Assembly: GCA_030549175.1 (NCBI GenBank)
Contig: JAUKUA010000002.1
Location: forward strand, 2,790,001 to 2,854,000
From: Lasiosphaeris hirsuta
Taxonomy: Eukaryota > Ascomycota > Sordariomycetes > Sordariales > Lasiosphaeriaceae
Direction: 5' to 3'
DNA length: 64,000 bases
In this document: in pieces, positions 11,020 through 20,793 of the stretch
Layout: each line of letters begins with the position of its first letter
How positions within the stretch are numbered: the stretch's first letter is position 1
Notes under the pieces: generated by a model
Told to the model about the DNA's origin: nothing
Databases searched by the model: none
What the model saw: the letters and a program-made list of their open reading frames with translations, nothing else
Position numbers and translations under genes: made by a program

Positions 11020-12313
11020 ATGGCAACAATGACGGAAACACAGCGGGTGCTCACCACCACCACGGCCACCGCCACCGTTGCCACAACTCCTGCCACCAAC
11101 ACCACCACCACGGCCTCGACAACGTTCACGAGCATCCCGGTGATTGATCTGTCCCAGGCAGAGTCTCCCGCTTCAAAGGGCAGCTTCCTGGCTCAGCTTC
11201 GGTATGCCCTTGTCATTGTCGGGTTCTTTTATCTCAAAAACACATCTGTACCCAAGCATGTGCGAGACAACTTTGTCCAAAAGTCGATGCAGCTGTCTGA
11301 GCTCCCGCTGGAGAAGAAACTCAAGATCGACATGGTCAACAGCAAGCACTTTCTCGGATACTCCCAGATGGGCCGAGAGAAGACGGCTCGGATCACCGAC
11401 TGCCGTGAGATGTTTGATGTAAGTGGCCGGACTCAGTTGAAACCCAAATGTGGATGAGAATGTATCACTGATCTTCTGTCCGTAGTTTCTTACGCCGCTT
11501 CCCGCTCCTGGCCCGGAGGACCCCGTCTATCTCAATGTTCAGGGGCCGAATCAGTGGCCGGACGAGGAAGACGTGCCTGGGTTCCGCGAGGCAGTTGAGA
11601 CGTACCTGGAAGAAGTGGGCAAGTTGGGTGATACGATGAAGGTGCTCGTAGCCGAAGCGCTGGACCTGCCATCCAACGCCTTTGCCCGCTTCTTTAATAT
11701 GCCAGCGCGAAATAAGGTGTCGGTGCTCAAGTACCCCATGCCCAGCTCAACCAAGCCGTGTTCGGCAGCCAACGACAAAGGCTACTTCCAGGGAGTCGGT
11801 TCGCACAAGGACGGCGGCTTCTTGACATTCCTCCTCCAGGCTACCGCGCACGCCGGTCTTGAAGCCCAGAACAAGCTCGGCGACTGGATTCCAGTGCCGC
11901 CCATCGCCGACACGTACGTCGTCAACGTCGGGCGCTCACTCGAGGCTCTGACCGGCGCCGTGTGCACGGCTACCACGCACCGCGTCAATTTGCATCCCCA
12001 ATACTTCTTCGACGCCAACGACCGGTCGCTGGGTCACCGCTACTCGTATCCCGTTTTCCAGACGCTCAAGCTGGATCTGACCCACGAGGACCTGACGTCT
12101 CTGCGGCTCCCCGCCCACATACTAGACCTGGTCAAGGACGAAAAGATCAAGTCGGATGCCGAGGCCTTCTTTTGCAGATACCACCTGCAAAGCCCCGGCC
12201 AGGGCATTTTCACGGCCCGGATAACGAGCCATCCTAACGTTGGGCGAAGGTGGTACCCTGAGCTGACCGAGCAAATTCTCAAGGCACAGAAGGAGTTCAA
12301 TGAAGGCAGCTAG
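11020..12313 (+). CDS. 2-oxoglutarate/Fe(II) dioxygenase, isopenicillin-N-synthase-like (copy 2)
   Basis: Two exons: 11020-11418 and 11486-12313; the 67-bp intron (GTAAGT...CGTAG) joins as REMFDFLTPLPAPGPEDP. Product 408 aa. ATG 11020 (MATMTETQ) is chosen for its context (TCACAATGG); it gives a Thr-rich N-terminus of about 35 residues. DIOX_N begins IPVIDLSQ. The Fe ligands are H240 and D242 in GSHKDGGF and H298 in TTHRVNLHPQ. It is a distant paralogue of the divergent copy at 9166-10328, with different active-site surroundings, so the two probably catalyse successive or alternative oxidations. Its stop is only 5 bp from that of the convergent sulfotransferase-like gene, so the 3' UTRs must overlap. 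Confidence 0.92.
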
Positions 12314-12318
12314 GAGTA

Positions 12319-13247
12319 TTAGAGTACAAGATGTAGCCCAGGTACCAAAAGCAAGCCAAGTATGCCCATCGCTATCAAAACCTTTTTCAACACAAAGACC
12401 CATCGCGACCAGTAGAGTGTGCTATGAAATCTCAGAAAGCCATTGGAATCGTTGATGTGCGGAAACTTCCTGTCAGGTACCGGCATGTCCAGAAACTTGC
12501 AAAGGGGCTCCCATCCATCGCTCGGACGGAACTCGAGAAGGTTCTCCTTTGGGATGACGCGCCGGACCAGGTGGTTATGGTTGTCGAACGTCCGAAGGAG
12601 CGCCGGACGCGCCGACGGGGCGTAGGGCGGAAGGCCCGCGGACCAAACCTCGGTGGCGCGGTTGAAGAGGGCCCAGTAGGGGCCCGAGTACTCGCGGTCG
12701 AGATAAGCGAGCAGGGTCCAGGAGCGCCACGAGATAATTTCGAGGACGGAAGTCTGCATGGAACGGAACCACGAGTCGCGATCGCGCACCGAGAGGACGA
12801 CCTTGGCGTCCGGGTAGGCGGCTGCGAGCTCCTCAACAAACAAGCAGCAGGGGGCGTCGGTGACGGCGTCGTAGTTCCAGAGCACCTCGTCAAAGTCGTC
12901 GGCGCCTTGCAGGGGCCGCCCGATGCCGTCGTACTTGGCTCGGATGGCCCTGAGCCAAAACTGCCAGTGTGCATTGTCCCGGTTCTGATTGGCCTCGTGG
13001 AAGTGGTACGCGTCGAGGCCGAGCTTCTGCAGGGCGACGAGAATGGCTGGCAGGCAAAAAGCGTTGTTGTCAGTTCGGGGTGCTGCAACCCGGAAACCCC
13101 GACCGGGCGCGCATGCGACTCGGACGACTTACAGGCAGTACCAGTACGAGAGAGACCCACGACGAGCACTTTCATCGGCTTGCGTCGGGGCACAACCGGG
13201 TCCGATCTCTTGTAGAACTCGATCTTCGGGCCTGTGATGTAATCCAT
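12319..13247 (-). CDS. Sulfotransferase-fold protein (fungal Sulfotransfer_4 type)
   Basis: Two exons: 13247-13133 and 13046-12319. The 86-bp intron (GTAAGT...CCAG) joins as GLSRTGTASILVALQKLG. Product about 280 aa; the start is uncertain, with ATGs at 13292 and 13385 also in frame. The PAPS-binding P-loop is GLSRTGTAS (about 31-39); the 3'-phosphate motif is VVLSVRDRDSWFRSM. The C-terminus has a hydrophobic segment (VLIAMGILGLLLVPGLHLVL), suggesting a tail-anchored membrane protein. Fungal members are often mislabelled NAD-dependent epimerases. The expected reaction is transfer of sulfate from PAPS, though activity has rarely been tested in this family. It is divergent from the glycosyltransferase at 13808. 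Confidence 0.85.
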
Positions 13248-13807
13248 GATGTCGCTTCCATGACACACGACGAAGGAAAGTGTTGCACGCATGATGGGAG
13301 ACCAGAGATTTTCCTGGCTTATATTCTTGAACCTCTCACTGTGAGGAGACAGACGCCCGCACAGCGTGAATCGTCCATGTGCCACCTAGCTTGCCCGGTA
13401 GGGGTTTTACTAGTGTTGGCTGAGACCACTGCAGGGGCACCTAGGTCTTTCACTGAGGTTAAGGTAGGTACTTGAGTGGTACCTTCCACCTGTAATCCAA
13501 TCCATGTCGTCCAACTTGCTCTCGGAGCAGCCCTGGGGCCAGGGGCTTTCATTACACCGCTCCCCGGGAGGCGGGTACCTGCTGGGCGGACCTTTGCTTG
13601 TCCAGTGGGGTCCAGTTGGGAACGGGAAGGTGCGGGACGGGATAGAAGTGAAACAAATTACGGATAACCTACCTATGGAAAGTCATACGCCTGCAGTAGA
13701 TCGAGTTCTGCTTTTCGTCAAAATCTCGGAGTGCCCCAAGCTTCACAAACCTAGCTGGCGAGCCACACCACACCATCAAGAGCAGATTTCTTCAAACGCG
13801 CTTTCCC

Positions 13808-15034
13808 ATGGACCTCGATATCCTCTTTGGCCAGGGACATGGGCTGGTTCAAAATGAGGGGCCCCGACTTGACACCCGGACCGACGCCGACATCATTGCC
13901 TCTCTTCACCGCCACGTGCCCGTCGCATCCGAGAGAAATGTCTGGGCTTTCTGGAACAACGGATTTGCCGCCATGTCCCCGTGGATGCAGCGCAATCTTG
14001 TCAATTGGGTCCGCCGCCAGGGTCAGCAAGACTGGACGGTGCGCCTGCTGGACACCGTGCCGGAATCCCCAAATCATGTCTACGCCTTTCTCCCCCCCCA
14101 AGAGTTTCCGGCAGCCGCCCGAGAGGGCCGCATGACGAGCAGGGGCATGAGTGTGACTATTTCCGACTTTTCTCGCATCGCGCTACTGTACCACCACGGC
14201 GGCGTCTACATGGACGTCGGCATCATGCTGATCCGCGATCTCGACGACATCTGCTGGTCATCTCTGCAAGATGAGGCGACTCCGTACCGGGTGGCCGGCA
14301 TGACGCAGGATATGGGGAGATCCCCGTACCAGATGCACAACAGCTTCCTAGCCGCTCGCAGACAGGACCCTTTCCTTCACCGATGGCAGCAGGTCGGCCT
14401 CTGCATGTGGGAGGGCCGTGTCGACAACGCCGGAACACATGATGATCCCCTCCTTCGCCACCTTGGTTTGCTGAAGTTCTCAAGCCCAGCAATTCCCGAA
14501 TCGGCCGATTGGGCTTCCTTCAACGACTACCTCAATCAGTACCTGGCCTTCGAACGGGTCAGGCTGAACAGAGAGCCCGGCCCAGGCGGGTTCGACGGTC
14601 CGTCTTACTTCCAGAAGCATTTCTTCCTGTTAGATGCACGCACAGAAATGTTTTACGGTCAAGACTTTGACGGCGGTGAGGCCGTTGTCAGGTGGCTCTC
14701 CCTCCCACGTGAAATCACGCGCGAGCCAGAAGAGAGCGGCCATGATCAGGATAGAGCCCGGGAGTTCGTGCACAACATACTTGCAAGGTCATCCATGTGC
14801 AAATTCAGCCAGGGGACGGCACGCCTCGGGCTGACCTTCTTGGTGGCCACCCACTGGAGCAAGCCCGAGCATGCCGACGCTGACTGTCGTCCCGGCACAT
14901 GGGGTGAGCTTTTACGACATGGTAGCATAAATTTCCGACAGACAAGGATGCCTGGAACGTGTCTAACCCCCCTTGAAGTCGTGGTAGAGACCGAAACAAT
15001 CACAAACCTTGGTATTTTGGAGCCCGCGCTTTAG
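13808..15034 (+). CDS. Glycosyltransferase, capsular-polysaccharide-synthesis / DXD-sugar type
   Basis: Single exon, 408 aa, ATG 13808. The N-terminal NVWAFWNNGFAAMSPWMQRNLVNW is Caps_synth-like, followed by ISDFSRIALLYHHGGVYMDVG, the GGxYxD region that normally carries a DxD metal motif. Here only the first Asp (about residue 136) is present and the third position is Gly, so metal or nucleotide-sugar binding may be altered. No signal peptide or membrane segment is evident. It is a paralogue of the partial gene at 1-150; the two bracket the enzyme block. Likely role: glycosylation of a cluster product or of a surface glycan, not distinguishable here. Confidence 0.8.
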   Translation: MDLDILFGQGHGLVQNEGPRLDTRTDADIIASLHRHVPVASERNVWAFWNNGFAAMSPWMQRNLVNWVRRQGQQDWTVRLLDTVPESPNHVYAFLPPQEFPAAAREGRMTSRGMSVTISDFSRIALLYHHGGVYMDVGIMLIRDLDDICWSSLQDEATPYRVAGMTQDMGRSPYQMHNSFLAARRQDPFLHRWQQVGLCMWEGRVDNAGTHDDPLLRHLGLLKFSSPAIPESADWASFNDYLNQYLAFERVRLNREPGPGGFDGPSYFQKHFFLLDARTEMFYGQDFDGGEAVVRWLSLPREITREPEESGHDQDRAREFVHNILARSSMCKFSQGTARLGLTFLVATHWSKPEHADADCRPGTWGELLRHGSINFRQTRMPGTCLTPLEVVVETETITNLGILEPAL

Positions 15035-16003
15035 CTAGGGGCCAAGTCGATTTCAAGTTGACGGTGACCAGTGCGCCACTACTGAATACTATTGACTTGG
15101 TGATTTACGAGTCATGATGTGGCGGGAGACGGGAAGGGATGCTTTGAGCTACTCGCATCTTTGATAATTACAAGTAATACACTAATCTTGTGAGAGAAAG
15201 TCGCTCGAGGTAGACAGAGTTGGTAATATCGGATTGCGATGCTTTGGGGAACGGTGGGCCGAGGTGAGCCTGGGTCGTAGACGATCAACTTGACACCTTG
15301 AAGTCGCCCTTTTGCCTGGTGACACGCAAATTAGTAACCCTATCTTAACCTAAGTCACAGTGGGCATCTTTTACTGAGAGATCTTTTCTGTGGTAGAGTA
15401 CCTAGGTAGTCTCTCTCTCTCTCTCTATAAAAAGAGCCTCATTCGAAAATGGTTAGCCTAAAGTCAGGCTCGTTTCACCCTCGGCTCACTGTCGGCTCAC
15501 CATCGCTTATTACCCCCAGCTCACTCTACCACGAAATTGTCAACTTTACGCGACGAGGGGCAGGTTTTAGGCCAGATGGTGGTGAACCATTTCTCTTCCC
15601 CCAGGGAAAAAAAAACGGCGGTCCCAAGAAATGGGCTTGGTAGCCAACGTATTCACTTTCCGTTTGAGGTTCTGCGTTATAGTAGTCATACCTGCCTACT
15701 GCACAACTCATCTTTTACCAGCCGTAAAGAGGCGGCTCGATCCGTCCTACTACTTACCGTACGGCCGTTCTTTCCTATGCACTGGCTATATAAAGAGGTA
15801 GTTCGATCCGCCCTATCACCTACTACACGACTCTTCTCTCTCTCTCTCTCTGTGGGCAAGACAGAGCAATGGAAAGGTGATGCATTATGTGTGGTATCGC
15901 GGGCCAGGATTTCCTGGCCTGCAGCAGCTAACTATTCTAGGTGGCATTGCATACGGGCCATGGCACTGGCCAGGTATGAGCGGTGTGATGCGTCTGGCCC
16001 AAG
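15035..16003. other. Intergenic, low-complexity and decayed repeat
   Basis: No convincing gene. Two TC runs lie near 15410-15428 and 15834-15853. A module of about 25 bp is present twice around 15725-15760 and 15790-15820 (AAAGAGGCGGCTCGATCCG versus AAAGAGGTAGTTCGATCCG); the differences are C/T and G/A transitions, as RIP would leave. Confidence 0.5.
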
Positions 16004-16432
16004 TCATTCCAGGTTCTCCCTCATCGACAAAATTGGGATTCCATAGCATAACGTGTGCTTATATCTTCTCACCTCTTCCCTCCCTCCCTTATGCCTCTCG
16101 AAGTCTTTGTTGAGGTCTAGGCGTGTCGTCCACAACACCTTGGCGCCCATGTTCTTGGTCCTGTTGTTGTTATCATCAAGCTGAGAATTAAGCCTGGTGA
16201 TGCGTCTTTGGAGCATCGCCTGGTCCTCCTTCTTTCTTTCTATGTAGACCCGATGTATTTCGGCCTGGGAATTTAACTTGGCTATTTTTCTCATTACTTT
16301 CTGCAGCTTTTCATCTTCAGCCTCGATCCGCAGCCTTACTTTCTCCAAGGATTTCCCACACTCTGCGCGTTCCTGCGACAGCGCAGTTCCCTTTTGAAGG
16401 TCTTGGGCAAGATTATGACCAGCTCTGCTCAT
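16004..16432 (-). CDS. Possible coiled-coil protein fragment
   Basis: An open frame of 142 aa rich in Lys, Glu, Arg and Gln (KSLEKVRLRIEAEDEKLQKV, ERKKEDQAMLQRRI) with heptad-like spacing, so probably a coiled coil. No family recognised. It lies just downstream of a HET-domain relic on the same strand and could be its former C-terminal part, or a separate small gene. Expression is unproven. Confidence 0.3.
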   Translation of the reverse strand: MSRAGHNLAQDLQKGTALSQERAECGKSLEKVRLRIEAEDEKLQKVMRKIAKLNSQAEIHRVYIERKKEDQAMLQRRITRLNSQLDDNNNRTKNMGAKVLWTTRLDLNKDFERHKGGREEVRRYKHTLCYGIPILSMRENLE

Positions 16433-16639
16433 TTGAATCTACATGGAGATATCGGGCCGGCCCGGTGGGCTTCTTTCCGAAAGATCGACCGGGGTGTGCC
16501 AGTGTGATCCTCCAACTTTACGGACCAAACTCGAACGGCGATCCTCGAGTGTTTCCATACACAGGGATACCCGCATGGAAAGGAACGACGGAAGAAGCTA
16601 AAGAGTGAGCTCAGTGGCCCGCGAGTGTGCAAAATTTGG

Positions 16640-17070
16640 CTAAAAGTTTTTCATAGAGAGAAACGACCATGGCGGCTTCTCGTCAAAGTAGAGGGATGCC
16701 CGCGGTTCTCTTCTGCCTCTCGCCGAGTCCCGAAAGAACTCCAAGCCGAGGACAAACTGCCCCGACACTGATGTACCGTCGCTGCACGGGACAGAATAAG
16801 AGAACCTGGCTAAGAAGAGAGTTTGCTCCGCATCGGGATCTCTGGGCGTTCTGATCATTGCCTTGTCGCTTTCGAAGGTCGTAAGTACTCCCCCTAGGAA
16901 AAGATAGCGAATCCGTTTGTTCTTAGTTACCTTCGACTAATCCAAGAGACCAAGTAAAGATAGAGTTATCGCGCGTGGTTTTCATAATCTCTTCTTGTAG
17001 CTTATCAAAGGTAGCTTCTAGACCCTGCCCGTATATAGGCAATACACTGACGTTATGCCTAAGAATGCAT
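16640..17070 (-). pseudogene. HET-domain gene relic
   Basis: Minus-strand translation near 17060-16930 reads LPIYGQGLEATFDKLQEEI and then MKTTRDNSIFTWSL, the conserved tail of HET domains (usually YGEG..AF.RLQEEI). Immediately upstream a matching AFLGITSV segment is in another frame, so at least one frameshift is present. Downstream, after a possible 37-bp intron or a TAA at 16926-16924, the frame continues through RTPRDPDAEQTLFLARFSYS. The N-terminal HET motifs are missing; the upstream 17.1-17.3 kb is TA-rich. A dead heterokaryon-incompatibility-type gene is the best reading. Confidence 0.6.
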
Positions 17071-17338
17071 TTTGAGTTCTTAAAGCATTATGCAGCCTCT
17101 ATTAGGCCCTTATACCGATAATAATCCTAGGCATCTCGATATCGGTCGGCCAAGTCCTAAATGTTCGTCTTTATAAGAAAGCTCTATTATCCGTAGACAG
17201 ATCTAACGCGACTCTTTCAAAGCCCAGCACTATAATTCTCCTATCTACGAGCTGAAAGTTTCCTAGCTAAGGATCCTCGTAGTGCACGCTAAAGGCATAA
17301 AGCGCCTAGTAGTATAGCTACAGTAGATCTAAAAGTGT

Positions 17339-17579
17339 TACAACCTATGTACTGGGATACCGGAGTACGCAGTACTAAACAACAGATCGCAGAGCGGGAC
17401 GCTCCAGGGTTGGGGTTGAAAGGAAGGAAGGAGTATTCTCGAAAGGCAAGTATCTCAGAAAGGGGTTCACAATCTGTTGAACAGATTGCCGCTATCAATG
17501 TATAATTATGAAGCGCATTTTCTCGTACAGCTTTAAGGTCACGAGGTAGTGGTAGCAAGCAAACAAAGTTAGATTGTAC
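17339..17579 (-). mobile_element. MITE copy (about 240 bp, minus orientation, diverged)
   Basis: The right end AACAAAGTTAGATTGTA is the inverse of TACAATCTAAC..., the terminal sequence of the element at 27130; the left end TACAACCTATGTACTGG is a degenerate partner. Reverse-complemented, it shares ordered blocks with the other copies (TTG.TAC.., GACTT.AAAGCTG, TGCCTTTCGA). No coding capacity. Confidence 0.5.
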
Positions 17580-17627
17580 ATATGCCATACCAATCCCCCA
17601 ACGTGAATAGGATGCAGGTAGAACAAT

Positions 17628-19271
17628 CTAACTATACAGTACTAGGAAACACAGCAACGCCCAGGCCAAGAGACAAAAGCACGCCATCCCCCAGTCAAAC
17701 CGGTCGTTCCCCTTGTCCTCTGACCTGTCTTCCGACTCCTCTCCACCCGCGCCCGCACCCGTACCCGCACGCGTTTCCACCCGAGTCCTCTCTTTGACCA
17801 AGTTCGTACGGACCTGCCGCGCGGCCATCATGAGCACCGGCCTCTCCAGATAGCGAAAGTAGTTCGGACAGCACGGGTCGTCGCGGCAGGAGAGCCCGTC
17901 CCAGGCGCCTTTTCCGTCCTTACTCACCATCTGCGACCTATACGAGTCCGGGTCGAGAGCCTCCAGCCACGACTGCGTCACACCACGGCACGGGACCCCC
18001 CCTGCGGCTGCTAGGATGGTTCGCTGGTATGTGACCCCGAGACAGGGCCCGCCGCCGGGGCAGGGATCCACGTCGACGCGTATTCCGTACGGGATTTCCA
18101 ACCAAGAGCTCAGCACAGTTCGCGACGTGTGGCTGCCGGTGGTGCCTTTGGTTGTGTGCCGATTACCAGCACGTGAAGGGAGTAGCGGGCCCAGCTGGCA
18201 GTCAGCGTTAGTACGACATGTCGAAGACTGGTTGTTGGTGTCGCTGAAGGTTGCCGAGCCGAGTTTCCATGGAACTTCTCCAGTGCCGACGTAGCGCAGG
18301 CAGCGGCAGCGGTTGGGGTCAAAGCACCTCATCTCGGGAAGGCAGCCGGGAGCAGACTGGGGAGCAATGTACTCGGCTGCTCCCTGTCTGAACGGCTCTA
18401 GCTGGCGTGCGATTTCACTCGGGGTCAGCTTCTTGTTGTTGTCTTCCCGCTCGGGCAGAGGCATGTGGCCTGTCCATTCTATCGTCAGATGGATTGTGCT
18501 GGTACTGTTGCCCTCGATGGTGATAGATGGGTAGCTCCTCTCCAAAGGGCGAAGCTCGGGAGCCGTGGTGTCGTGGTGATCCGGCAGGTGGTCTGCATGC
18601 CGGCATTCAACGAGGCGAATCCGAGCCAGCTTTTCCCCTCGTGTATCCAACTTTGCGAGTTCTTCTGCGACATCTACCACGCAACGCTAAGGCACAGTTT
18701 TGTGGCCACAGAGCCGGACATGTCCTTGTTGTCCGATACAGCTCTCAATTCGCGAGTTGTCACGCTCGAGACGCGAGGAGAAGACCAGGGTGTGTTTTGC
18801 ATTGCACGCGATGCAGTGCCTACCTGCTACGAGGCTTTGCGTACTGAACTGTGAGCTCCACTTTCATTTCCTGACACTCTTTCGGCACTCCAAACATTGA
18901 CGGTTGGCCGAGTCGTGCTGCAAGAGACGGCCGAGTTTTCTATCTTCTGTCCGGAACGAAAAAGGCCGCCAAGGGAAATCGAAAGCGCGGCAATCCTCGC
19001 GGTAGTCGGCCAACTCCCGACACTCGCTAGAGAGACGGAGAAATGTGCGGCTGGCCCTCCGCAGACACTGCAGGCTCGTTTCATCTAGCCGCCGCATGAT
19101 GTTGAGGAGCAACTTGTCAGGTATGCCGCACAGCGGGCTGCGCATCATATTGTAGTAGACATCTGCGACCAGGGGATCCGTAGATGTGTCCCGCCAAGGG
19201 GCTGCTTTTGGCTTCCGCCCCGTCCAAGCAGGAATGCGAGAGATGACTGGGGGTAGCGCGCCGATAGTCAT
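17628..19271 (-). pseudogene. F-box protein gene with two premature stops
   Basis: One continuous minus-strand frame from ATG 19271 to the stop at 17628 encodes an F-box protein: the F-box is SPLCGIPDKLLLNIMRRLDE.., followed by CLECR and HCIACNAKHTLVFSS (Cys pairs), then GHVRLCGHKTVP, a layout common in fungal F-box proteins, and a hydrophobic C-terminal end (MACFCLLAWALLCFLVLYS). The frame is cut by TGA at 18866-18864 and TAG at 18690-18688, with no frameshift. The TAG sits after KTVP, where relatives usually carry Trp, so TGG->TAG (G->A) is likely. Intact function would be substrate recognition in an SCF ubiquitin ligase. Alternative: an intron removes the 18690 stop, but donors there are weak. 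Confidence 0.7.
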
Positions 19272-19589
19272 CCTCTGTTGGTAGCTGAAATGCCTTCGCC
19301 CTCAAAGATAAAAGAGCGTAAGAAATGTGGGAATAAGAAAGATTGTTGGAAAAGAAAATTGGTGGGCACTTTGTTGGTTACCCAAAACTTTCTCGCCCGT
19401 TGCCCTATCTCAAACTCAAATGTTTTCTTGAGCTGTGGACCCATACGTGTTAGTACCACTTACCTCGCTATAACTCGCCAAGGAATGGAACCCTCCCGAA
19501 GTTCATCGAGTGGCTTAACAAACTCAAGGAATGCTCGTAGGAGCAAACAAAACACACGGTACCTCCCCTGCCAGCTCTGGGGAGTGCTC

Positions 19590-19765
19590 TATAATCTAAC
19601 CTCTGTTTACTTGTTACCCCGACTTCAAAGCTGGCTCAACTTGACTATGGTTAAACATGTCTCGCTATGGGAATGGGCAAAGCCTTTTTGAAACACCAGA
19701 AACTCCTTTCAAAATGCTAAAGTGCCGGCTTCAATGCCGCAATGCTGCATAGGCCTTATCAGGGC
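19590..19765 (+). mobile_element. MITE fragment
   Basis: Begins TATAATCTAACCTCTGTTTACTTGTTA and carries the same ordered blocks as the 27130 element: GACTTCAAAGCTGG, AAAGCCTTTTTGAAACACCAG, AAAATGCTAAA and AGGCCTTA. No right terminal inverted repeat was found, so it is truncated or heavily mutated. Confidence 0.55.
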
Positions 19766-20009
19766 TTCAATATCCCTCTTGACGGAAGGGTTGGAGTGTA
19801 TCCACTCCTAGCTTGGCACCCGACAGAACTCGAGACCGTCGCCGGTGAAAAGGCCAGCAATCCATCCCTTGGAGCCCCTGAGGAGCATCCACGGGCGCCA
19901 AATCCTGCTCACACCAAAGATTCGTGTACAACACCACGCCGTCACACACACCACAGCAAAAAGGCTGCCGCAGGATCAGGCGGGGTAGCAGCGCCTCCCA
20001 GGTGATAGA

Positions 20010-20070
20010 TACCCCACCTGGCCTGTGCCTCATTAGCGTATCCCACCTAGATAGCTGTTGCAGGCTAGGA
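20010..20070 (+). repeat. Short dispersed repeat (also at 38755-38840)
   Basis: CACCTGGCCTGTGCC and, about 40-60 bp later, TAGCTG(T/C)(T/C)GCAGGCTAG occur here and at 38776-38840 in the same order. It is probably a relic of a dispersed element. Confidence 0.45.
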
Positions 20071-20793
20071 AATACAATCGATCATCACTTCCAACCAACC
20101 CACACCATCAACACCGCGACAAACCCCAAATCTATCTTGGTACGTACAGCTAGGAGCGAAACCGGCGTCCGGTCTTACAACTCTTTGATGTGTTTGGGCA
20201 CGGACCAGCGGTACTTAGAGACATCTAGATACATCGTGGCACCAATATGGGCTGACATTTGCCCAGTTTCGCATGCTGACATTTCGCAAATCAAGTATCA
20301 TCAAGTAGTTCTAGGTATATAGAGCTTTGCGGCGCTTACGTGATTTCTTCTACGGTGCAATGACACGGCCAGGTACGTGGCTATTCCAGCAGGCACGTAT
20401 GATCTCCTCTCCACCAAACTCAGTTCGCCGCTTTCTCGTACCAGTTTCCTCAATTCATCTCCCAAAACGCATTTCCCACATTGTCGCCGGATTAGAGGGG
20501 GATTTGGGGTGTTCTAAGCGCACCAGCAAGAGAAATACCAATCAGGATGCTTCGAGTACGCGCAGTCGGCGCCAGCCAAACGCGTCGGGCCCGAAGACGG
20601 CCACAACAACCACATCAAGATGCCAATCGAAACCACTGTGGTGTGCGCTGCGCACCTCGACTACCAACAATAGGTGGTATTTCTTGCGTTGAACCTACAG
20701 ACCCACGACGTCGAAGCCTCGCGTCTGTGCAACTACCGTCGAGTGCCGAAATACCCGTTGAAATATCTACTGAGAGCTTGATAACCGTGCGTG

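Larger units (their letters stand above)
19272..20793. other. Intergenic between F-box and NLR pseudogenes
   Basis: No gene recognised apart from a MITE fragment (19590-19765) and a short repeat shared with 38.8 kb. It should contain the former promoters of the two divergent pseudogenes. Confidence 0.4.

Noticed and set aside
12424..13215. 263-residue plus-strand frame
   Set aside because: Shadow of the sulfotransferase-like gene, whose motifs lie on the minus strand.
15537..16046. 169-residue plus-strand frame
   Set aside because: Covers low-complexity TC runs and repeat modules; no coding features.
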